Below are positions 41,995 through 53,498 of a stretch of 64,000 nucleotides of DNA, in pieces. The notes beneath the pieces were generated by a model. That model saw nothing but the letters and a program-made list of their open reading frames with translations, searched no databases and had not been told where the DNA came from. How positions within the stretch are numbered: the first letter of the stretch is position 1; every line of letters begins with the position of its first letter. The position numbers were made by a program, and so were the translations under genes. This DNA comes from Haliclona indistincta (Eukaryota; Porifera; Demospongiae; Haplosclerida; Chalinidae): positions 739,218 through 803,217 of the forward strand of contig OZ024790.1 of NCBI GenBank assembly GCA_964017065.1. The letters run 5' to 3'.

Positions 41995-42667
41995 TTACTG
42001 CTGAACCCTCTTCTTGGGTTTAAGACACTTAGATGCGGGGTGACCTGGTTCACCGCAGTTGTCACACTTGTGTTGAAAGATACAGTTCTCGCCAAATCTG
42101 CAATCACCATCGTACTTATTGAACTTCTTGCACACTTCTGGAATGCTCTGCGGAGCTGCTCTTTTTCGCCCCGCCAGCGGAGGCCTCCTGCTTGAATCAA
42201 AACCTGCGGAGTACCCAGTGCTGGGTCCAGGTTTAGCCGGGCAATTCTCGGTAACATGATCAACTGATTGGCACCTTCTACACCATCCTTCCACGAAAGT
42301 CTGTGTGGCCCCAGTAAAACACTGCGTGTAGATACTGGGGTCCACCTTGGCCCAATCCAAATTTCCTGACTCTGCAGCTTCTTGCCGAAAATTTTGATCA
42401 TACACCACCCAGCTCGGCCACCTGTACTTCGCACTGCACCTAGCAATCAACGATGAGTACGCGAACAGACTCCTGGCTCGCTCAGGATGCTGTTTGACTA
42501 CCACCGCTGCAAAAAGATTGAAGCATTGGCTCCATGTAGCTAGATCAGGAATTATCTTTCTAGACGACATCAACTCCGCTGCCTGAATAATCACTACTTG
42601 TCCCTCCAGCGCCTGAGGGGGACCTTTGCTCTTCCCCTTAGCTGGAGGCAGCTCTGAGAAATCCACA
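41995..42667 (-). CDS. gag: Gag of Ngaro-like element, C-terminal part
   Basis: Starts directly after the foldback insertion. It contains a conserved DIRS/Ngaro gag-like block (VDFSELPPAKG ... WSQCFNLFAAVV) and near the end a CCCH zinc finger followed by a CCHC knuckle (CRFGENCIFQHKC, CDNCGEPGHPASKC), as expected for RNA binding. It ends in KPKKRVQQ and TAA. Read without the insertion and intron, gag has 338 codons including the stop, all in one frame. Confidence 0.8.
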
Positions 42668-42669
42668 TA

Positions 42670-44105
42670 GAGTAATTGACTTAACTTCGTCCGGTATCAA
42701 TAATCGGCAATCCGTATGCCGAGAGAAAAAAGACTTTCCAGTTCGTGACTGTATGTTTTAAGAGCTTTTCATGTCCCTATAAAGTAGTGATAATTATAAG
42801 CGCTGACCTTTCCCAGAGACAGAACTGTGATACAAAGGAAGACGCTGACGATTAATATCAATCTTCGTCATACAGGGACTTAACTCCGTCTTTGTGATTT
42901 ATTGCTAAGCCGCAGCTGGCGCTCCTAACAAAAACACTTGCATGCAACTCCCACTAGTTAGCTCTACAAGGAAGCACAACGGCGCCAAACTGCAAAGCGT
43001 CCTCTTCCTGTAAGGCATGACGAATTTAAGAGCGAAAATTGCTGACTATGCTGTTTTATGTCAAAAATATTAGTGAGAAGATTATAATTTTTAATGATTG
43101 AGGATTTGAAAGTGCTGAATAATAGTTCAGATCTTCCTGTTGACACTGTAAAAATCAATAAACATGATTGTTTGAGGCTCCTCTTATTGACGTAGTGGTG
43201 TTACACGTCAGTACTCAGCGAAGAATGAAGTCGAAGACTTCTGTTGGTAAATTGAAAATAATTGTTAACTAAACTTATCATGTGATATGTGCTGGTCAGA
43301 CTCAGACAGCTCTAGTGGTCTAGCTCTAGCTCTAGACACGTACTCAGCGAGGAATGAAGTCGAAGATTTCTGTTGGTATGTTGAAATTAATATCATATTA
43401 TATGTGCTTGTCAGATTCAGACAGCTCTCGACTAGTGGTGTTACACGTCATACTCAGCGAGGAAGGAAGTTGAAACCTCCTGTTGGTATGTTGAAATTGT
43501 TAACCAAAATATCACTACTAGTATACATATGCAGATTCAGACCTAAAACTATACAAGACCACGTTAATAAGAGGAGGTACATAATAATAAAAATTATCCT
43601 CAAACAATCATGTTTATTGATTTTTACAGTGTCAACAGGAAGATCTGAACTATTATTTAGCACTTTCAAATCCTCAATCATTAAAAATTATAATCTTCTC
43701 ACTAATATTTTTGACATAAAACAGCATAGTCAGCAATTTTCGCTCGTAAATTCGTCATGCCTTACAGGAAGAGGACGCTTTGCAGTTTGGCGCCGTTGTG
43801 CTTCCTTGTAGAGCTAACTAGTGGGAGTTGCATGCAAGTGTTTTTGTTAGCAGCGCCAGCTGCGGCTTAGCAATAAATCACAAAGACGGAGTTAAGTCCC
43901 TGTATGACGAAGATTGATATTAATCGTCAGAGTCTTCCTTTCTATCACAGTTCTGTCTCTGGGAAAGGTCAGCGCTTATAATTATCACTACTTTATAGGG
44001 ACATGAACAGCTTGTAAAACATACAGTCGCTTACTCGAAAGCCTTTTTTCTCTCGGCATACGGATTGCCGATTATTGATACCGGGCGAAGTTTGATCAAT
44101 TACTC
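42670..44105. mobile_element. TA-flanked foldback inserted in the Ngaro gag
   Basis: 1,436 bp with ends GAGTAATTGA / TCAATTACTC and TA on both sides (42668-42669, 44106-44107). Arms of about 520 bp (42670-43192 and 43563-44105) are nearly complementary. The spacer holds three diverged tandem units of about 115 bp (landmark CGAGGAATGAAGTCGAAGA). It has no transposase. Removing it with one TA restores an in-frame tyrosine codon in gag. Confidence 0.88.
43195..43520. repeat. Three tandem units in the foldback spacer
   Basis: Units near 43200, 43335 and 43440 share ACACGT...TACTCAGCGARGAA, GAAGTCGAAGA and CTGTTGGTA, followed by CAGACAGCTCT. Unit length is about 110-130 bp. The frame open across part of it (43287-43811) has no recognised domain. 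Confidence 0.65.
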
Positions 44106-44328
44106 TAGTCGCCGGCAACTATCTTCTCGACTAATCTCTTTGAGAGAGCTGGCAGCCCCTCCCCCGTAGCCACAGATGAGGCGTGGCTCTTGCCGGACTG
44201 AATAGTATTTCCCAGCTGCGCCATCAGTTCTGCCGCTGAAGTCGCCCTGGCACTGGCAGACACACTTGCTTTATTACCGAACTCAAATACTCCTTGCAGA
44301 GCATTCTCGTCCGGCACCGCACCCAATT
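44106..44328 (-). CDS. gag: Gag of Ngaro-like element, exon 2 (N-terminal side of the foldback)
   Basis: Begins after a TTTGCAG acceptor (AG at 44329-44330) and continues the frame of exon 1. It encodes GAVPDENALQGVFEFG ... LPALSKRLVEKIVAGD. It is cut by the foldback, whose first codon contact gives a stop, so the present copy cannot make full-length Gag. Confidence 0.75.
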
Positions 44329-44806
44329 CTGCAAAGGAAACACGCCATTTATTTACAAGCTCAGCACTTTAATACTTATAACATGCACAGATACAGCCGA
44401 ACGGTCCCATGCTTGACCATCCTACACACACTGCCCGTACAGCACTCAGCAACCACCGACCGAGTAGGGCGAGTGCACACCGCTTTAACCAGCCCACCTT
44501 CCAGCAACAGGCAAAGCTCGGACCAAACAGGTCCCACTATGCAAATCAGCAACACAATGCACAGACCTCTGCAGGTCACACACTCCAGCAGCACAAACTC
44601 GGACCACAACTGGACCCACAATACAATCATGGGGACCATGCGGGTCACAAACTCAGCACAATGCTAGGACCAAACGGATCTCAAAATTCAGCACAACTTG
44701 ACGAGGGACGAACCAAGCAGGTCCCAATTTCAATAAAGGCCCTTATAATATCACACCCGGAGCGCGAGTGGAAAAGGGTCAGAAATAAAATAAATAAAAT
44801 TCTCAC
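44329..44806 (-). other. Spliceosomal-type intron in the retrotransposon gag
   Basis: 478 bp, starting GTGAGAATTT and ending in a pyrimidine-rich TTTCCTTTGCAG. It is a phase 1 intron: exon 1 ends GAC G and exon 2 starts AA TTG, giving an open junction. It is rich in short direct repeats (ACAACTCAGCAC-like, CGGACCAAACAGGTCC) with no long open frame in the sense direction. Confidence 0.65.
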
Positions 44807-44924
44807 CGTCGCCAGCCTTTTGCTCCAAGGCAGTTATGAGCCGCCGCATAAGCTGCTGGGTTGTTTCATTCTGTTCCTCTCCATTGCCGTCGTCAAGACC
44901 ACGGTCTTCATTATCTTGCGACAT
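44807..44924 (-). CDS. gag: Gag of Ngaro-like element, exon 1
   Basis: The ATG is at 44924. It encodes an acidic, Gln/Glu-rich leader (MSQDNEDRGLDDGNGEEQNE) followed by a helix-like LMRRLITALEQK segment, then a GTGAGA donor. The ATG lies 170 bp inside the 5' direct repeat, a reasonable leader length. Confidence 0.65.
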
Positions 44925-45093
44925 GACATACAACGTGACTCGAGAGAAAGAAAAGTAGAGAGTAGACACGCAAAGCAACTAGCCAGAGGGAAAGATCGTT
45001 GCTATGCGTCAAACAGCAACAGCTGAACATAATTCAAGCTACGCGCGTAAATAACGAGAACTGCATGCGCATGCGCACTACCCAGCTAGGATG

Positions 45094-45140
45094 TACCCTC
45101 GCCTGTTAACTACGATTAATTCTGTGAATTAATCTACAAT
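45094..45140 (-). repeat. Ngaro-type direct repeat, 5' copy
   Basis: Identical over 47 bp to 38701-38747. The flank at 45141 onward is unrelated to the element. Confidence 0.85.
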
Positions 45141-46231
45141 AAGCTCCCCCATGCAGCTGGTGATTCCAGAAATGGATATCGCTCGAGTACTTGCAATCCA
45201 ATGCTTTAATACTCTTGGGAAGTTGGATAGCACTTGATGGCATAAATGGTTTGTGCAATGCTGTGCAGAAACCACCTTAGCACCTCAGATGGTACTACCT
45301 GTTCATGAAGTGCTGACTCAACAACAGGTGCATAGTTTCTGGGAAGAGGGAATGGGGTAGGTATATTGTTTGAAAATTTGTCATTGACAAGGTGGAATCT
45401 TTACTGATTTTTGTGAAGGTTGTAGAGGAAGAGAGGCTGATGATGACGAGGCATCTGTTGACTTTGACACCTGTAAACTTAAAGTTTCTCTATCATTATA
45501 ATAGGTGTACCTCAATATCATCAGTTATTTTCATCATTGGAGAGTCTTACGGTGACAATCCATCCGACTACATTAAAAACTTACCATAAAAATTGAATAA
45601 TTAATTGTTATTAACTATACAACACATCCCGAGAAGTCTCCTTAGTTATTGACCTGTATAATCATTCGAAGAAATTATTATTATAATTGTTATTTCAATC
45701 ACATACATACGTTCATATACGGTTAAAACTTTGTTAAGTAACAACAGATTCAGTTTTCCGAAACATTTATACATCCACTGTGCAAGTGAGGCTGTGTGCA
45801 TAACTTACAGCATGATATTGTGCCTTCCACATTTCATAGTCCTCATCTGGTAGATCATAACCATCTTCAAGTCTTTTTCGAACTTTTGAATATTTTTTAG
45901 GTGAGAAGCTTAAGGTCACCTCATTCACAGTGGGTGCTGGCTCAAACTCCTTCATTTGAATGAGCTTATAGAAGTGACAGAATTTAGTAGACGTACAATA
46001 TAAATTATTAAGTAGAGCTGTTAATTCAGTCAGTTACGTAGCTAACTAAAGGCATAAACTAGCTACTACAATTCAGTCACTAATTTTGTTATCTGAAAGC
46101 ACAACAGGTAAAATTACAAGTTGGTCAGTCAGTTAGCTAACAAAACACAATAGCTATGGTACAGTATTGAAGTTAATGCTACAACAATATCTGTGTAATT
46201 CAGTCAGTGAGTATTTTGGTCAGTTAGCTAC
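45141..46231. other. Mostly uncharacterised; possible minus-strand exon at 45806-45955
   Basis: On the minus strand, ATG at 45955 opens a 50-codon stretch (MKEFEPAPTVNEVTLSF ... LPDEDYEMWKAQYHA) that ends at a GTAAGT donor near 45806. The product is acidic and lysine-rich and not recognised. It may be a first exon of a gene disrupted by the Ngaro insertion or the gap. 46030-46230 is one unit of a diverged tandem duplication continued at 46528-46690. Confidence 0.35.
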
Positions 46232-46690
46232 TAGGGCTGGGAAAAAGGTTTAAACATTCGAACATTCGTTCGTAAACAAAAAATTCTAGTTTTTATCGCC
46301 TTTTGAACATTCGTGCCACACCCACTATTGCTAAAAAAGCTATATTATTGATAATTGATTTCGATATTGAAGAACAATTTCAATCTGTAGTGAGGTCATA
46401 AAACTTAGTTTTTTTTTGTCATAAAGATGTGTTTTGTTACCACAAAGAATTATTCGAACATTCATTCGTTTGTTCAAAAGAATGTTTGATAGTTCACTTT
46501 GTACATTCGTCTCACCCTATTAGCTACTACAATTCAGTCACTAATTATGTTAGCTGAAAGCACAACAGGTAAAATTAAAAGTAAATCAGTCAGTTGGTTA
46601 ACAAAGCACAACAACAAGTACAGTACAATATTGAAGAATGGGCTTCCTAATGCTACTATAATATCTGTGTAATTCAATTATCAAACATAC
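46030..46690. repeat. Tandem duplication of about 190 bp, split by a hAT MITE
   Basis: 46070-46220 and 46535-46685 share AATTCAGTCACTAAT, GAAAGCACAACAGGTAAAATTA and AATATCTGTGTAATTCA in the same order. The MITE at 46232-46519 lies between them. Confidence 0.7.
46232..46519. mobile_element. hAT-type MITE with 8-bp target duplication
   Basis: The left end is TAGGGCTGGG and the right end is CTCACCCTA; the flanking 8-mers TTAGCTAC are perfect (46224-46231, 46520-46527). It is 288 bp with repeated ACATTCGTTCG motifs near both ends. No coding capacity. Confidence 0.88.
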
Positions 46691-46917
46691 CAACAAAGTA
46701 TGTGTGTATTGACTATACAGTACAGGCTCTCATGGGTGAAAATTCATGCCACTACATACAAGCCCGGTTGCATTGTAGTTACTGCCATCATACAAGAAAC
46801 CCCAGAGTTTAGTCAAGTGATAGACACTCTCATGGACAAGAACAGGATAGTATATTTTGCCATACAAAGAATGCTACTACCAGAATTCTGCAAACACTAT
46901 CATGCCTATGACTATTG

Positions 46918-47072
46918 TAGAGTGTTATTGTAAGGAGATTCATTCAAGCATACAGTATCCTGATTGTTATTGTAAGGAGATTCATTTGTATCCTGATTGT
47001 TATTGTAGGAGATTCATTCCTTTCCTGTTTGTTATTGTAAGGAGACTCATTCAAGCATACAGTATCCTGATT
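46918..47072. repeat. Short tandem repeat (about 35-43 bp units)
   Basis: Four imperfect units of GTTATTGTAAGGAGATTCATT, each followed by a variable TATCCTGATT segment. Confidence 0.75.
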
Positions 47073-48140
47073 ACATACACATCAGGCAAGTAAGGATACC
47101 TGTATACATATGGACCAGGTATGCAGTGATAAAAATTAATAATTATTAGTGAGTCATTTTGAGAAATGCCAGTGTTTGATAAAATCTATTGTTCAAGGTG
47201 CAAGAGCCTGTCTTTGTGCTTACATTTTCTGACTCGGTAATATTTATTTGCTACAAAGCAAATAATACATCATTACAACCCATGTAGATTAATAATAATC
47301 CTTATTACATTTTACCAACCCACCAAACACTTAACCCTTAGGTACCCACACGCCCTAAATGTTGAAAAGTAAATTAAAGCAGCTGCATGTGGACAGACAT
47401 ACATTGTACATCTGTTTCGGACACATTCTGTCCTCTTCAGTACAGCATAGCTTGCATAAACACCAAAGTTATGGAATTAAAATAAGAATAAGCAAGAACT
47501 ATAGTAGTGGGTAGTCCATAATTCATATTCTTGTCATCGTTGTAAGTCAAGCAACCAATAGTGTGTGCTTATGTAGTGCGAGGACGTACACAGTATGTGT
47601 GTGGGTATCTTGTATCACACTCAGTGACCCGCCCCAGTGATTGGATATGATCTTCAAATCACCTACATGCAACAAGCATGCATGCTGCATGAAGTGAATA
47701 AGTAGGTGTTTTTAAATTGTAACTTACATATTAATAATGATTGTACATTATAGTAGGTAAAAGCTACTGGCTTCCTAAACCAAGCCCAACCATGCAGAGT
47801 GAATATCTACATGCTGTTGCATTGAACAATTGGAAGGTGCATGGGACTTTGATCGAGAAAGCTCAATAACCAATATTGGATTCAAGATCATTATACTCAA
47901 ACGCTCTTGTTCATACACTACTATAGATGTGACTGTACATATCATGAATATTCATGACTGGATACTAATAACACTTATTACTAGTAAGATAGTGACTAGG
48001 TACCTTGTTGTCTTGATGGGTTCTCTGTCATCATGTCGGCACAGTATGGTGGGTCCCAGTATGTTGTCATACACAGTGAAGAGAAGTAGCTGTAGCTGCT
48101 CATCACTCTACTGGGTATGACCAGCTCCTCTGATCTCATC
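47073..48140. other. No gene recognised
   Basis: AT-rich intergenic DNA. Short open frames (for example 47830-48120) lack splice or domain support. 48120-48260 recurs at 53840-53970 upstream of gene B. Confidence 0.5.
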
Positions 48141-48411
48141 GCTCGTACAGGTAGAGAGGAAGCCATGATACTAGCTGTGAAGAGAGATAGAGGTGGAGCC
48201 GAATGAGCTGCACCACCACCAACAAACTGATCACTACACAATTATGAGACCGTTCAAGAATACAGATCTCTCTCTGCTTACATAATGTAGATTTTTTTAA
48301 TTAATTTTCTACTGAACTCACACAGCTCATGATCAGTTATCACTATAGTCTCTAGACTCGTCTTTACTACAGTAAGTCAGTAAGTCAGTATGTAGTACTC
48401 GCTGTTTGCAC

Positions 48412-48435
48412 ATGCGCAGTACTGAGGGGCGGGGC
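48412..48435 (+). promoter_or_regulatory. Putative promoter of ankyrin gene A
   Basis: CATGCGCAGTACTGAGGGGCGGGGC lies about 100 bp before the ATG at 48533. It holds an NRF1-like half site (TGCGCA) and a GC box (GGGGCGGGGC, 48426-48435). The block is conserved in the gene B copy (54096-54120). The assignment rests on position and motif only. Confidence 0.45.
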
Positions 48436-48532
48436 TGGTAGTCGAAAGGAATGTGCTGGTTCCTCGGCTCGTTGCTAGCTGTGCTAGCTGCTTCGTACAC
48501 AGACTATATCATCATCGGGTACGGCCGCGATC

Positions 48533-49329
48533 ATGAGCCTAACCAAGGAACAGCAGAGCGAGCTGGTGAGTGAGAGAGTGTGTTAGTAATGACTAGTCGT
48601 CTGTAGTCTACAATCAGTGTTAGTTAGGTAGCTCATACACACTAGCATCATAAAGCCTGTATTACTGACTAGGCAGCAGAACTACTGTGTATTATAGTGC
48701 AGGACCACAGTAGTGTGTGGAGAGGGTGTGTGAGAGTGTTGGTATGATCACCTGTCAGTGGTGCTGCTCTGTGTGCTCTACTCACACAGGATAGGGAGCT
48801 GTATGGTGCTTGTTATGATGGTAGATTGAAGGAGGCTCGCCCTGCTGTGGGGAGAGTCCTAATTGGAAGGATAGGGTGAGTCTTCAGCTAGTCCATTCTC
48901 ATTGTGTGTATTGTACTGTACTAGATCTGCATCTACTGTAATTTATACTGTATGTATACTAGACAGACAGTTTCTAGACAATTATTTTTGATGGGTAGAA
49001 AATCTTTGAATATTAATGTTCAATCAGTTAGCTCAAGTGCAGACAAACATCATTTAATTTTTGTTGTGATTCTAACATGCACATGGTTGATTAAAGGTGT
49101 AGCTACTAAGTAGAACTGCTGTGAAAGGAGAAAAGGGTTAGACTATGAATTGAGGTTGATTAACTGGACCAATAATTGTTTGATAATGAGTTCATGTGTG
49201 TTGTATTGATCCACTCTTCTTATGTGCAGGATGGATCCACTGCTCTGATGAAGGCTGCCCAGTATGGTCACACAGCCAGTGCAATACCTGGTTGAGAGAA
49301 CAACAGCTCAAGTTAATACCACAAATAAT
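48533..49329 (+). pseudogene. Ankyrin-repeat gene A, decayed 5' part
   Basis: Exon 1 (48533-48565, MSLTKEQQSEL) is identical in protein to gene B exon 1. Exon 2 (48790-48875) is 86 bp instead of 93, a 7-bp deletion that shifts frame. The ankyrin exon (49230-49329) is 100 bp instead of 102, lacking two bases in the GTACAATAC segment. Read through the splice junctions it meets a stop early in the ankyrin exon. No later exons were found before gene B. Introns remain close to those of gene B. Confidence 0.8.
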
Positions 49330-49826
49330 GTGAGTCATAGTAACAGTGTATGATGCGTGACCATAGTGATCTAGCATTAGTAGTGATGATGCTGTGGAGT
49401 AATAGTATGACGTAGCGCGGGTATGATACAACTAGTAGGGTTAGCTTTGTTGCTAATCTACAGGAAGAACCGAGTGAGGTCATTCCGGAAGCGCATCTGC
49501 ACTGCGTAGACTACAGCTGACAGTGATAATTCCCAGCGGGGACGACCTCATGATCATTATGGCCTGATCTGTGTGTACATATCCCTTGCATTCCTTGTGT
49601 GTTATGCTGTATAGTGTCATTACCATGTACAGCATAGTTTTGCCAAATTGATGTATTAGCGCCTTTATAGTGTGTGTCCAGGAAGGAGCTGCATCACCAT
49701 ACAAGTGTCATAGCATGTTTGGTGCCTTTGAAGTGATATTGTATCCCACTGACATATCACCACACATCACCATATGTGCAGTACCTCCCACACAGCTAGC
49801 TCACTGATTGACCTCTCTCCCTATAG

Positions 49827-49966
49827 CCGAGAGTGTATGTGCTAACTGAAGCTCAGAAGATACAGCTGGTCACTAGACAACACTGATACAGAGTCTACCA
49901 GTCGGGCACTATCATGAGAGATGAAAATCAGCCGAGAAGAAGAGCGAGAAATCAGAGAAGAGAGAG
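49827..49966 (+). pseudogene. RNF11-like gene remnant, mid exon
   Basis: After CTCTCTCCCTATAG the frame reads VLTEAQKIQLVTRQ, resembling the LTEEEQIRIAQRIG segment of RNF11. A frame change near 49877 then gives LIQSLPVG, resembling LIQHLPKG of RNF11. A further shift follows before a GTGAGT donor at 49967. The similarity is judged from memory of the family. With at least two frame changes it is not functional as read. Confidence 0.5.
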
Positions 49967-51460
<1,494 letters not shown>

Positions 51461-51570
51461 TACCTGTTTGCCTACTCCTGCTTAGCCTACTCCCATTTAG
51501 CCTATTACGAAGCTCTGGCGTGCTGTTTTGCCTAGTCACGTGCGCAAGACGCCTTCGGCGGCTTATATTA

Positions 51571-52030
51571 CAGTGGAACCTCTCTAAAGTGGACACCATT
51601 GGGACCAGCAAAATTGTCCCCTGTATAGAGGTGGCCCCAGTCGGGAGGTCAATAATTAGTGGGCGTGACCAAGTTCGTCGCGCGGGACGACGCGGGTGCG
51701 TCAAAACCGACTGAAACTCGAGTCTGTCGTACTTCACGACAATCTAGGCATCACAACGAGGTATCTTTCAGGCCTTGCTCGATTCTTGGAAGATCTCTAG
51801 GAGCAAGGTGTCACGCACACAGCGGGCTGTCCGCATTATCGAGTGTGTTAATGTATTACGTTGATCGTGTCGGACCAAATATCGTGTCCGCAATACGGAA
51901 TAGAGAGGTGGCCGCTATTCGGAATGTTTTATTGTATTACGACAATGGAGTTTCAATCCGGACCGCGCGTTGGTGGCCGCATTAGCAAGGTGTCCGCTAT
52001 TGGGAATGTCCGTTAAGAGAGGTTCCACTG
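51571..52030. mobile_element. TA-flanked mariner/pogo-type MITE
   Basis: The ends CAGTGGAACCTCTCTAA and TTAAGAGAGGTTCCACTG are flanked by TA (51569-51570, 52031-52032). It is 460 bp with no transposase. CAGTGGAACCTC-type ends are common among pogo/mariner-derived MITEs of animals. Confidence 0.88.
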
Positions 52031-52092
52031 TATCTACGCGCGCGCGTACAGAATCACTATAAAGGCTTGTTTATAGCACTGGTCGGTCAGCT

Positions 52093-52166
52093 GGTTCTGG
52101 TGGCGCAGCGGTTTAATGCGGTGGCTTGAAGTGCAGATGTTCAGGGTTCGATTCCCGCTCAGTACT
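52093..52166 (+). ncRNA. tRNA-derived SINE head
   Basis: An A box TGGCGCAGCGG (52101-52111) and a perfect B box GGTTCGATTCC (52145-52155) lie at normal tRNA spacing. Acceptor and anticodon stems do not pair well, and a T-rich tail (to about 52205) follows. This indicates a polymerase III SINE promoter rather than a functional tRNA gene. Confidence 0.65.
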
Positions 52167-52227
52167 TATTTCTTAATTTTTTTCCCAAAAAACTTAGTTT
52201 TTTTTAACTGAGTCGATCGTCGGGACA

Positions 52228-52385
52228 GCTTGCAGATCCAGTGAAGGACGAAGGCCCTGTTTAGGACGACCCTCTCGACGATCTTTAGCCAGGGCAAAAG
52301 GCCCGGTTTAGGACGACCCTCCCGACGATCCTTAGGCTTACCAAGGGCCGAAGGCCCGGTTTAGGACACCCTCCCGACTTTGCAC
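52228..52385. repeat. Tandem units of about 60 bp
   Basis: Three imperfect units around AGGCCCGGTTTAGGACGACC and CTCCCGACGATC, within the 51463-52512 element. Confidence 0.7.
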
Positions 52386-52670
52386 AGTTAGGAGAAGGTT
52401 TTTAGGGTTCAGGGTTTAGGGTTTAGTTTCATAATTTTGGTAGGCGAAACAAAACGCCTGAGGCCCTAGTAGTCAAAATGGGAGTAGGCGAAGTGGGAGT
52501 AGGCGAACAGGTACCAAATCCTCTCACCACAGTCACACGAACACTCCACACAAACTACTGTAGAAGTACATAGTCACTGAAAAGAGTATAATAGTATTCA
52601 TCATTATTGTCATTGTTATTACAAACAATTTACGGATTTGATTCCGGATATTTCCGTACACTTCAAGCAC

Positions 52671-52790
52671 ATGGAGAGAGTGAGCGCGCTGCTAAGCACT
52701 GGTTACCGTAATCTCGTTGCTGTTCGTTCTCTGTCGACTTCTGTCACAACCCGAGGAGCTCAGGCTTGTACTGAGACAGACGTAGAACGG
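52671..52790 (+). CDS. MRPS18: Mitochondrial ribosomal protein bS18m, exon 1
   Basis: The ATG follows a short upstream region with CCGGAT and TTTCCG (ETS-like) motifs. The 40 codons encode an Arg/Ser-rich N-terminus without acidic residues at the start (MERVSALLSTGYRNLVAVRS), a typical mitochondrial import signal. It ends at a GTCAGT donor in phase 0. The four exons give 131 residues in one open frame. The protein would be a small-subunit component of the mitochondrial ribosome. Whether it is the A, B or C paralogue cannot be fixed. Confidence 0.75.
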
Positions 52791-52853
52791 GTCAGTTCCA
52801 AACTAGACTAGTAATACGCTGCTTTAGTGCATCACGTGATCCCTTCACTACAG

Positions 52854-52901
52854 CGATGGTGCCCTTTGTGCAAGAACAAGATGGAACGGTTTGATTTCAC
52901 G
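52854..52901 (+). CDS. MRPS18: bS18m, exon 2
   Basis: A 48-bp phase 0-0 exon after CACTACAG and before GTAATG. It encodes RWCPLCKNKMERFDFT, containing the CxxC pair (CPLC) found at the start of the bS18 core in mitochondrial S18 proteins. Confidence 0.75.
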
Positions 52902-52949
52902 GTAATGACGTCATAGTGACGTGATTGCGTTATTATGCTGTGTGTGCAG

Positions 52950-53001
52950 AGTGTGTTGTTGCTGCGCCAGTTCCTGAGTCCAGCTGGGTGTGGTCTAATT
53001 G
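52950..53001 (+). CDS. MRPS18: bS18m, exon 3
   Basis: A 52-bp exon after TGTGCAG and before GTTAGT, encoding SVLLLRQFLSPAGCGLI. The pattern LLxQFxSPxG is the conserved heart of the S18 family. It leaves in phase 1. Confidence 0.8.
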
Positions 53002-53498
53002 GTTAGTCAAGAGAGATATCACACATGTCACTCACATGCTCTGTGTATCTATTACTAGTGTATCTTGTGTTTCTGTAGTGGTTGTAAAATGACACTTGTT
53101 TTAACCACATTATATTGTATTGTAAGATAACATGGTTTATTAGTCCAGCACAGATCTGTTACAGTGAGAAGCTCAATGAGAGACAGAATAGTTACCAGTC
53201 ACTTCACAGTTATTTAGCTGCTTACATCATGATCTAAATGTGCAATAGTTTAGTCTTGATCACTGTCCCTAGCTAGCTGTGCCTCCATTCAAACCACTGC
53301 ACCTCAGTACAATACCACACTATGCTGTGATCAAGCCTCATCTTTATCCAAGAGTGATAGAGATATGTACCGTTTTAGCAGTTCAGTGATCAGACATTAC
53401 TGGCTTGCTAATGCTAATATCTAGCTGGTACTAAGTGTCAAAGAGCTAGCTTGCTGTGTTTCATTGTTACTCCTTCTCTCTCTCTCTGTGTGTGTTAG

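Larger units (their letters stand above)
38701..45140 (-). mobile_element. DIRS/Ngaro-type tyrosine-recombinase retrotransposon
   Basis: On the minus strand the order is gag (with an intron and a foldback insertion), RT-RNase H, and tyrosine recombinase, flanked by a 47-bp direct repeat (45094-45140 and 38701-38747). Elements with this gene set insert through recombinase rather than integrase. A repeat at the 5' end and a second copy just before the 3' terminus is the split-direct-repeat plan of Ngaro-type elements; the distal 3' repeat would lie in the assembly gap. No methyltransferase domain was seen, which fits Ngaro better than DIRS1. Confidence 0.85.
51463..52512. mobile_element. Inverted-repeat element hosting a MITE and a SINE-like segment
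   Basis: The ends GTACCTGTT.GCCTACTCC and GGAGTAGGCGAACAGGTAC are inverted over about 40 bp, each containing two GCCTACTCC units. An internal motif CTAAGGATCGTCG (complement at 52310-52323) also occurs in the 6166-8391 element, suggesting kinship. It abuts the RNF11-like segment and ends about 160 bp before the bS18m start codon. Confidence 0.6.

Noticed and set aside
43287..43811. 174-codon ORF in the gag foldback
   Set aside because: It runs from the tandem spacer into one palindrome arm, and the other arm gives a near-identical peptide (42964-43158), a signature of the inverted repeat rather than a gene.
52093..52166. Functional tRNA gene
   Set aside because: The A and B boxes are good, but acceptor and anticodon stems do not pair and a SINE-like T-rich tail follows.
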